Assembly: GCF_022376445.1 (NCBI RefSeq)
Contig: NW_025955127.1
Coordinates: 1-64,000, forward strand
From: Fomitopsis serialis
Taxonomy: Eukaryota > Basidiomycota > Agaricomycetes > Polyporales > Fomitopsidaceae
Direction: 5' to 3'
DNA length: 64,000 nucleotides
In this document: piece after piece, positions 56,455 to 64,000 of the stretch
How positions within the stretch are numbered: the stretch's first letter is position 1
Layout: every line of letters starts with the position of its first letter
Position numbers and translations under genes: made by a program
The notes under the pieces: generated by a model
The model's input: the letters and a program-made list of their open reading frames with translations, nothing else
Told to the model about the DNA's origin: nothing
The model's database searches: none

Positions 56455-57411
56455 TCAAGGACTGAGTCGGCAAAATAAATCCCGCCCACGCGTCAAAGAG
56501 TGAAGGGTATCGAGGCTGCCGAGGAATGCCGGATCCACAGGAGAGAGCGTGCTGTCGAGGACTTCTGTGGGTTCAAGTGGCGATGCAGGACATACTTCAG
56601 GCAGCAGTGCATCGTGTAGCGTGACATGCGAATTCGGATCCAAACCTGGACACGAAGCCGAATCCGAAGCAGAGGGAACGAATGAGCAAGCGCCGTTTGG
56701 CGGTAGGACCGGGTCGGGGGCGTCATTATCGTACGGAGCAGCGAGGTCAACGGGCTCACTCGCACATCTGGATGGCTGTATCGGCGACAGTGCAGAGGTG
56801 ACAGTAGAAGGTCTGGACAGCGGTCGAAGGCTGTATGGTGACGAACAGACCGACTGTTCGAAAGCCGAGGCATGGGAGTCGGCGCATGCCAGTGGTAACA
56901 CAGACTCGGACGAGTCTGACGTTAGTGGCCGCGCAGCACCATCATACACCTGCAGAGCAAAATTACATTCAGACATCGATCCAACACTGTCAACATCGAC
57001 TTCGAGATGATAACTCACGTACCGGTATGGCATCAGGTGAGGCGAGGAGGTGGACGGCGACACCGCCATGGAGGAAACAATGACACACGAGAGGGGAGTC
57101 CAAGAGAGGGCTGTAAGACCGCGCAGGGGAGAGATGGTGACCGCTGGGAGGACAGTGGGAGGTGACGCAATGCCCCGTAGGCGTTCAAGCGGCGAACGAG
57201 CCTGATGATATGCGACTGGCGGGCGTGTCCGAGTCGGCCTCGGCGCCCGGAGAACGTGCATGGAGTATTCGGGGTGGACTGGTGGAAGTGAAGAGTCGTC
57301 AGAGCAAAAGCAATCAGCAGCGCTGCACGGTAAACGGCAGGGGCATGGGCAAGGGACGAAGGGGATCAGGACTGGGAAAGACCCGAGCAGGCTCGCTCTA
57401 CCGCTCATCAA
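56455..57411 (-). CDS. Uncertain open frame, 318 aa
   Basis: A continuous minus-strand frame rich in Ser, Pro and Ala, with no domain. Its start overlaps the edge of repeat cassette C. A good intron-like block (GTACGTGAG near 57023 to GCTCTGCAG near 56950) interrupts it but does not rejoin the same frame. An antisense frame (56549-57010) is also open. It may be a real Ser/Pro-rich protein or chance. Confidence 0.25.
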   Translation of the reverse strand: MMSGRASLLGSFPVLIPFVPCPCPCRLPCSAADCFCSDDSSLPPVHPEYSMHVLRAPRPTRTRPPVAYHQARSPLERLRGIASPPTVLPAVTISPLRGLTALSWTPLSCVIVSSMAVSPSTSSPHLMPYRYVSYHLEVDVDSVGSMSECNFALQVYDGAARPLTSDSSESVLPLACADSHASAFEQSVCSSPYSLRPLSRPSTVTSALSPIQPSRCASEPVDLAAPYDNDAPDPVLPPNGACSFVPSASDSASCPGLDPNSHVTLHDALLPEVCPASPLEPTEVLDSTLSPVDPAFLGSLDTLHSLTRGRDLFCRLSP

Positions 57412-58290
57412 GAACGGGAGCTCACCGCCCGGTCATCAACGCATGGTCGAAACCAAAACGGACGACCGGGGCGAGACGGGGCGACGGATGGGCGGGCGAG
57501 GCGTGGGCTGCAGTTCGGATATCTTCGCGCGAAGCGTCGCCTTCGCTAGCGCATTCGGCGCGGCAAGTACGTGGTAAGGGGTTTTCTATACATCGAAGAC
57601 AACGGTTAGCATCGAGTGAAGGAGAAATTTCACGCCACGCACCTCTTCTTCGCACCCTGGCATGGCTCCTCCTACGGTACCGCTCCACCGGCTGCGCGAC
57701 TCGCCGACTTTGCTTCTGTTGCTGCGACAACGACGCGCCCGCTACGCTGCGATCACTGAGACTGACCCGCGTAGCTGAGACTGCCCCGTCCAGAGTCGAG
57801 GGCGTGAAACGAGGTGGTCGACGCCTTGGACCTGTGAATCGAATTCGGGTGGCGGTGAATCCGCCATCGGCGACAGTCCCCTGTGGATGGTCAGCTTCGG
57901 GTAAGGACACGCGAAGAGCGCACTTACAGGACTCCGCATAAAAGCGACATCCTGCCAACGTTTCGCAGAGAGTCGTCGCGCATCTCCTATGTCGACCTGG
58001 CGGACGTCCTCGCGGGCTAGGCCGCCGTGCTTCGACCCGCCAGCTGGCGGGTCCCTTCGTTCCGGGCGGGCTTCGGACGGACTGCGACGGCGGGGCTGCG
58101 ACGGAGGTGCTGCAGCTGCGGGATGGTGGACGCCGTGAGCGTTGAGCGCCGTCGCATGTAGCATGACGGGCTGCAAGTCGTCGGACTGAAGCGCTGAGGT
58201 CGCGGGGCGTGAGAGCATGACGTAAGCCGTCATTAGCGCCGCCACATCCCCATGTCGAACTCGAAAACATCGGCACCTCGCGTCGCGCGC
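57386..58290 (-). repeat. Dispersed cassette, copy C
   Basis: Nearly identical to 29650-30529 over about 880 bp and clearly related to copy A. The right end continues past copy B's stop with AAAACATCGGCACCTC, as copy A does. It contains the palindrome GACCCGCCAGCTGGCGGGTC (58034-58053). Confidence 0.75.
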
Positions 58291-58746
58291 TGAGCTGCTT
58301 AGTGGGAGAAGAGCTACCGACAATGCGAGCTGATGTTATCCTTGGGCGTGACGCAGAAGAAGTCTGGGTCATCGCCGTGCGATCGAAGACAGTAAACGAG
58401 TGTGGACGTTTCGCGGCGGGCCATTGCGCTCGCACCTACAATAAGATAGTATACACTGTACAGTTATTGGACACTGCGAAATTGCCTCGGTACTCTACAC
58501 GGCGCGCATGGCACTAACCCACCCAGCAGCATGTATTATGTGTCGTCTCCAAAGGCGGAGACGCTATAGTGAGAGCTCGCTGCGTTGTCCAACATCGAGA
58601 CCAGAGGGCGTGATTGATGCAGTGAAATTCACTGCAGCACCGTGGCTGTCGTTGCCTTCGGTACGCTCACTGGACATACCAGCCGTTTGACGAGTCATCT
58701 AACAGGTAACAGGGTTGATACCAGTCATCAGCGGGGGAAATATGAT
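58291..58746. other. Intergenic, no gene recognised
   Basis: No supported coding sequence. Confidence 0.4.
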
Positions 58747-59866
58747 TTATGGACATAAACTTACATCACAATCATCGCGATCATCGACACTGCCCAACGG
58801 CCTCCTAACCCTGGCAATGAACGACGATATATCCGGTTCATGAGCGGCCAAGGGGCACACACCGGTGCCAGCGCGTAGGTCATCCACCTCACTGCGAAGT
58901 TTGGCGAGATCGACTGCTACCTCCTTCCGGAATGCCCGCTCAGCTTCCAATGCGTTGCGCAGTTCGTGCATCTCGCTTTCGAGTCTGCGAACATCACTGC
59001 GCAGGACATCCGGGGCCTCCTCCGCAGTGCTACGGAGACGAGGCCCCTCCTCGTTCAAGAGATCGGTCTCGACACAACTTGGCGAGTTATTTGAGTGCGA
59101 AGACGATCCAGTTACTGAGGTGGCGATACGTGTGCGCGGCTGAGCACGCTTGCGGGGCTGGCTTGCGCTGCTGCGAACGCCTGCGACCTTTTTCGCTGCT
59201 TTAACTGTGTTCTTGCGCTTGGGCTTTGCGAGGCTGGTCGTATGCTTCGTTCGAGGCGAATCGTCCTGTACGCGGGCTGGCGAGTAGATCTTGGTGTTGG
59301 ACTCGATCCCAGTGACTGTGGCCTCGGGAGCGTGGTTGGACGTATATGTGCCGACAAGGTCCTTATCGACGCTGACCAAACTGTTGATGAGATATGGCTC
59401 GTGTACAAAATTCAGCACAGCATCGAATGTGGCGTAAGGATGAGAAAACACTCACCTGAACCGAGCAGTGTGGTCGCCGGCCCTTTGAGCAGAAGTCGCA
59501 ACGCTTCCGTCTCCCGGAGATCGTGCAAATGAACGGCGCGATTTCATTGGGGCCTTTCCCGAGCTTTGCTGCCCGTCTTTGTGCCCGTTCCTCAACACAC
59601 TTGCAGCGATCACATTTGTAGTCGCCGTGGAACTAACGGAGAACGTCGTGAACGGCATAACAAGTGTGAATGTATGGTACACTGACCTCAATTTTCACTT
59701 GGCGCCGCTCCTCCGCACGTTCTGTGCCGCCGACATCGCTCTCCTCGAGTTCATCCACGTCTTCATCAGCGGCATCGCCCTCCTCCTGCTCCGTGATCGT
59801 CATGTTTGGCTCGTTGATCTTCGTGGCGACACTGCGGGACACGACGTGGTCTGAGGAATCAATCAT
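58747..59866 (-). CDS. Cys-rich, coiled-coil protein, about 323 aa
   Basis: Predicted exons are 59866-59687, 59632-59456 and 59361-58747. Introns of 54 and 94 nt keep the frame. Exon 1 starts MIDSSDHVVSRSVATKINEP and is acidic (EEGDAADEDVDELEESD). Exon 2 holds a Cys cluster: CDRCKC, then 26 residues later CTISGRRKRCDFCSKGRRPH with a final Cys, a possible zinc-binding knuckle pair. Exon 3 is basic (AKPKRKNTVKAAKKVAG), then has a heptad-rich coiled coil (RRLESEMHELRNALEAERAF, then RKEVAVDLAKLRSEVDDL). The acidic/Cys/coiled-coil order is common in uncharacterised Agaricomycete proteins. The start could instead be at 59890. A GTAAGT just before the stop allows a further exon. Confidence 0.55.
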
Positions 59867-59899
59867 GATATTGCAGGCGGCCGGAGACAAGGAGACGGT

Positions 59900-62189
59900 G
59901 AGGTGCCAGACAACAAGTCTCCTGGGTGCGTCGCCTGTGCGTTGTGCACTTTCACCGCTGTGATTATTCTAGATCTAGATCGAAGACGACTGATCGGTAC
60001 GTCGCTACCGGATAAGGGTATCCGGGCCCCGTGCCGTCCGCGAGTTCGCCTATTCGCGATCGTTCGCTCGCCATTCATTCGCCTTTTCGTTCGCCCGTTC
60101 GCTCGCGCACTCACCCATCGAACCAGTCAGGGCACCTCGGGCAGGCGCAATCAATATCCTGGGCACGTTGTATAGACACCGTAGGATCCGCCGCCTCATT
60201 CCCAGAATATCTTGTCAAAGTGATGTTAGGAGAACAAATGTGAAAGACGTAAGAATCGTCGACGCGAAGTACGGAATTTGAAGGGATCGTGGTTCCTGCT
60301 TGAAAGCTCTACGATCGAGTCCTACATCCTGCAGGGATTGGGCTCCGTCTGACCGCCGTGCTGTCCACCTGAGTCTCGCCGCTTGCCCTTGTTCGTCTCT
60401 TGACTACTCCCCAGCGATGCCCGCAGGCACAAGAATAGCATCCTGCAACATCGCGGTGAGATTTCCGCGCTCCCACTGCCCTCCATGCAGCACACTCGGG
60501 ACTGGGGGCACGTACGGCAGCTACCACGTCGGCTTATGAGGGAAATGTATTGGGTTTGCAGCTTCTGTGTACATCTGAGAGTAATACCACGGATGGGTCT
60601 GCACGGGATTGACCGCATACAGCGCATGGACCTGAGGAGCGGGCTGTCAAGGCTGTCTCCAAGCTCGAAGGCGGACCCAAGGCGTACGAAGTATGGGGAG
60701 TGCCGACAGGGGTCGTTCTGCCACTCGGTTTCCGGTTCTTGTCTTGCTGGAACTAAGAAGCTCCGTGGACAGCTAGAGGCCCGATGTGGTGCACCGCGTA
60801 TGGCGCAGACATGCCCAAGCCGTGACAATTCTGCTGAGGGAGCGAGCCGACGTTCAGTCCTGCCTGAGAAGCACAGAACAGAAGGCGCATGAAGCGCTCG
60901 ACGTTCCGGCCCCGAGAGGTAAGGAGGCAAGCCACGTTCGCATCCTGTTCGTCGTCGATGCTCATGTGCATTGACACGGATCTGTTCCGTGTTGCGCAGG
61001 CGTCAAGAGGAGGTTCGGGCTCGACGAGCTGCTGTCGCCGTCCTCGCTAGTAGATGAGGGGCCACCCTTCAGCCGTGCTTCCTTCTGCGACTCGTCAGTC
61101 CAACACTGTAGTTCAAGACGAAAGCTGAACTGCGGGCGCACCGGCGTGGACAGTGCTCCCTCAGTGCGCGCATCCTCCCTGGCGACCCTCAGCCCGTTGG
61201 TATGGTACACCTCGTACGTATGCCGCCGATCCATGTTGAATGAGCCCCTGATGGTCTGCTGCTCCGCGAAGGATGGCGTCTCCCTGCTGCCTGGGACTTT
61301 CAAAGGCTCGAGTTTCGTGACTGCGGCGGCGGCGCCGGTAGTGCAGAGCACGGGTGCTGCGCGGCCCGGGGTCTGTGCGGGATCTCTGCGTCGCTTTGCA
61401 TGACTGCGCGCGGGCAGCAGTAGTCAGCGACTGCATTGCGAGGGGAGAAAGAACGGAGGGAGCAGGCTACGCACCGGGCCAAGAAGGCAAAATGCCTTGT
61501 CAAGGTTGTCCCCCGAGGTGCTGCCCAGGACACCATTGAATTGAGAGCGGGTCTGCTGGTATGCGCTCAGAATGACTACGGAGAACCTGCGCACCCACAT
61601 TCAGCATCCATTTCACCGCCACACGCCCAACGATAGCAACGAACCTGGTGTACGACACCGCCACGCAGCTACTATGTATGCCACCGCGCCGCCTCCACCT
61701 CCGCTTAGTCCCCATGCACACTTGCACAGATCGACGCAGCCGCGCTCAGCCCGCCTGTCGTCGCCAAATGTATATTAGCCATCATTCCACGCAGCGCCAG
61801 CATACATACGCACCTCTCGCATAGCCCACAGGTCTCCACCCTTCGCCTACATACACGTCCGCATGGTAGCAATACTCGCTCGCGCTTCTCGCGCTCCTTC
61901 CCCGCCCACTCGTCTTCGCTGCCCGTGTCCTCACCGATCAGCGCGCGCACGCACAGCTGGAGTCGTCTGCTCGTCACTGAGTATATCTCGCGAATGCGCA
62001 CTTACGGTATCCGGGTACTGGTCCCCTTTCTCGTGCATTCGCGGTCTTGTTGACGCCTCCATAGCGACCTCCACTATGTCGATGCGTAGAGTGCGATGAT
62101 GAGGCTTTCGAGCCACTCCGGTGAGTAGTGAGTGAGCTACTGAGGGGCGAGAGCGGGGCAGACTCGGAGGCGAGTCGCGATGTGCGGAG
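59900..62189. other. No firm gene; weak protein-like fragments
   Basis: 60040-60110 is pyrimidine 4-bp-periodic repeat. On the minus strand, LPYVPPVPSVLHGGQWERGN near 60540-60480 and SFNMDRRHTYEVYHTNGLRV near 61240-61180 look like coding remnants, but stops and frame changes separate them. No product is assigned. Confidence 0.3.
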
Positions 62190-62290
62190 GTGTGTGGCGC
62201 GAACTTATTTACATAGCTTAGCGCCGCGACACGCTCAGCTGCAGTCGAAATCGAAAACAAATCGGCACCTGCGGAGAACCGGCTTGCAAT
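62190..62290 (-). repeat. Diverged remnant of the dispersed cassette right end
   Basis: TTAGCGCCGCGA, then GTCGAAATCGAAAAC and ATCGGCACCT follow in the same order as at the right end of copies A and C (25310-25360, 58230-58280). Confidence 0.5.
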
Positions 62291-62428
62291 TGCACTGGCG
62301 ATTTCACGTACACGTTTCGTACACAATTCTTCCTTCTCTGTGTACACGAATACAATTCCTGAAACATCGTCCGCAGTCGCATAGCGTTGTAAGTTCCATC
62401 ACGTCCGGCACTGTAAGTTCCGTCGCCG

Positions 62429-64000
62429 TCACTTACTACTACCTTCATCGAAACTACGACTATTGGAAGGCCCTGGCGATGCGTTTCGTCTACCGTGTGA
62501 GCTCTGCGCGGGAGGAGCCATCTCGGTATCTTCAGCCTCTGAGTGACGTCCGTCCCCGGACGTAGCATCGATGTCATCGCCTTGAGGTATGCGTCGACCT
62601 TTGACGACATCCCTGTCCATGACATCGTAGCGGTCAATGATTCTGTGAAGAAGTATCAGAAGTTGTTTGTAGGTCATGCAGCTATGTGGATCCACCTTTG
62701 AATGTCCTCTGGATGCGTCAAGTTCACTGCCATGTCTACCATCTGCAACGTATCACGGAGAAAAAGCGATTGGTTAGCAAGCCAATTGTCTGCATAGCAT
62801 TCCCTTGGTAGATGCCCCACAGCCGCACGAGCGCTCGGCTTCCCCAGAGCAGCCTGTCGAAAGTGCGGCCAACCACCCGGTGACTTGTCGAATACACCGC
62901 GGTAACGATCCATCAGATGAAGGGCATCGAGCCCCCTCAGCCAGCTTGTTAACCTCAGACTTCTCCATGAGCTCGTCGAGATCTTGTAGACGGGTTCCCC
63001 GCCGCCCGCGTCGTGATCGGATTCGTCAGAACTCATGCCTTCTGGTCCGAGAGACGTCATTAAATCTCGTGCGTGGGGCTCCGAGCTTGTGACAAGCGTA
63101 GCGGCGGCCAGACGCCTGTTGAATATCTGTGTGATTACACAGCAAACATGTCAACAAATATCACCCGTGCGACTTCTCATAGACCCACTGCTTCTCTGCG
63201 TGCTTTGCGTCGCGCTGCCTGTCGTATCCTCGAGATTTCTTCCTCTCCTTTCTGCGTTTGCAAATAGCAACGTCTCAGATGTGCGAAGTGCGTGATCCAT
63301 TGCTCGGCGATTTGTTCGTATTCGAAGATCTCCCGGAATCTCGGAAATGCGTTCACAAAGCTCCGTGTGAAGACTATCGCAACACCGACGTTCCACTGCG
63401 AATGCGGTGTACCGTCAAAGTCCGGTCTGAAATCCTCTGCGGTACAAGGAAGGACTCTTTCGGCTGCGTCTGGATCGGAGGGATCAGGATCATAAGCAGC
63501 GACCTCCTGAGGGTCTGCACGATTAATCAAGGGAGCCCGTTCGCCACTAGGCCGTCCCATGAGCCGACGCGCATGGTGTCTTATGGCATCCTGTGCATCC
63601 GGAACATCAGCGCTGGAAAGCTGAGTCAAATTTGAAAACTCGGACCTGTAGATTAATTTTCTCAACCTCCCGCGGCGTCGGTTCGGCTTTCCTGAATACG
63701 AATGTCGCTTGCGGAGTCCGAGGACCTTCATTATCCCCTCCTTCGTCGTCAGCTTCGGACCCATCATCGTCTCCACCATTTTGCTCAGGCTTACGCTGGC
63801 GGCGCAGACGAGGCTGGACTATGTCTTGCACGACCTGGTTGATTCCGGCCATGGATTCCTCAACAACTGCACGTACATGGTGAAGAAGCCTCTGTTCGAA
63901 TTGATCGAGCTGCTGAGTGGTGACGAAATGATTGTCCTGGAACAGAACTCAACTTCGTCATTTCCCGGTCGAGGCCACTCACGAACATACCTGCGGCTGT
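62429..64000 (-). CDS. Agaricomycete repeated-family protein, 5' end off-window
   Basis: It runs leftward from beyond the window edge. An exon ends at 63991, and after a 54-nt intron (63990-63937) comes FVTTQQLDQFEQRLLHHVRA. Further segments: RADPQEVAAYDPDPSDPDAA, WNVGVAIVFTRSFVNAFPRF, LGPEGMSSDESDHDAGGGEP, WRSLRLTSWLRGLDALHLMD and LPRECYADNWLANQSLFLRD. After an intron near 62685-62640 it ends MAPPAQSSHGRRNASPGPSN and on to a stop at 62429. The block order, centred on GMSSDESDHD followed by a WRS..L..WL..LD motif, is one I know from many uncharacterised, often transposon-associated Agaricomycete proteins. The frame changes near 63630 and 63185 without clear introns, so this copy may be decaying. 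Confidence 0.55.

Overview
The window looks like nuclear DNA of a filamentous basidiomycete, most likely an Agaricomycete. Genes carry many short introns (about 45-95 nt) with GTNNGT donors and CTNAC-like branch sites. The protein families I recognise are typical of that class: diverged F-box/LRR proteins, a DUF3328/UstYa-like protein, a DUF6532-like protein, and Plavaka, CACTA-tnp2 and pogo/Fot1-type transposons. No rRNA, tRNA, CRISPR or plasmid features were seen. Exon limits were worked out by eye from reading frame and splice signals, so they are predictions.

Layout. 0-10.6 kb holds three tandem F-box/LRR paralogues on the + strand, each with frame damage, and between them two tiny peptide genes behind strong TATA boxes. 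11.4-12.9 kb holds an intact UstYa-like gene followed by a 44-residue secreted-peptide gene with a Lys-Arg site. 14.03-18.53 kb is a complete 4.5-kb pogo-type transposon with perfect 25-bp terminal inverted repeats, a TA duplication and an open 1032-residue transposase. 18.8-21.4 kb is minisatellite DNA.

21.5-30.5 kb is a patchwork of duplicated gene debris: a broken Prp22-type DEAH helicase joined to a piece of an ABCC transporter, a second locus with matching pieces, and a dispersed cassette of about 0.9 kb that recurs near 57.4-58.3 kb. 30.8-35.3 kb carries three - strand genes (coiled-coil protein, multi-pass membrane protein, orphan 289-residue protein). 35.8-38.9 kb is a DEAD-box helicase relic plus 4-bp-periodic repeats. 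38.9-42.2 kb is a Plavaka transposase with one frameshift.

43.3-52.7 kb is a + strand run of a 499-residue and a 333-residue orphan protein and a DUF6532-like gene. The last is split by the most striking object in the window: a 2.84-kb fold-back element (48572-51412) made of two 1.2-1.3-kb inverted arms, packed with CCGGCCGG-type repeats and inserted at a splice donor. 53.3-55.4 kb is a 3'-truncated tnp2 transposase. 56-64 kb has a third repeat cassette, a Cys-rich coiled-coil protein and, running off the right edge, a member of an Agaricomycete-specific repeated family.

Apart from the UstYa-like/secreted-peptide neighbours there is no obvious shared pathway. The window reads as repeat-rich, fast-evolving accessory DNA in which some genes are cleanly open (pogo transposase, UstYa-like, 499-aa, 333-aa, DUF6532 half) beside others that are plainly decayed.
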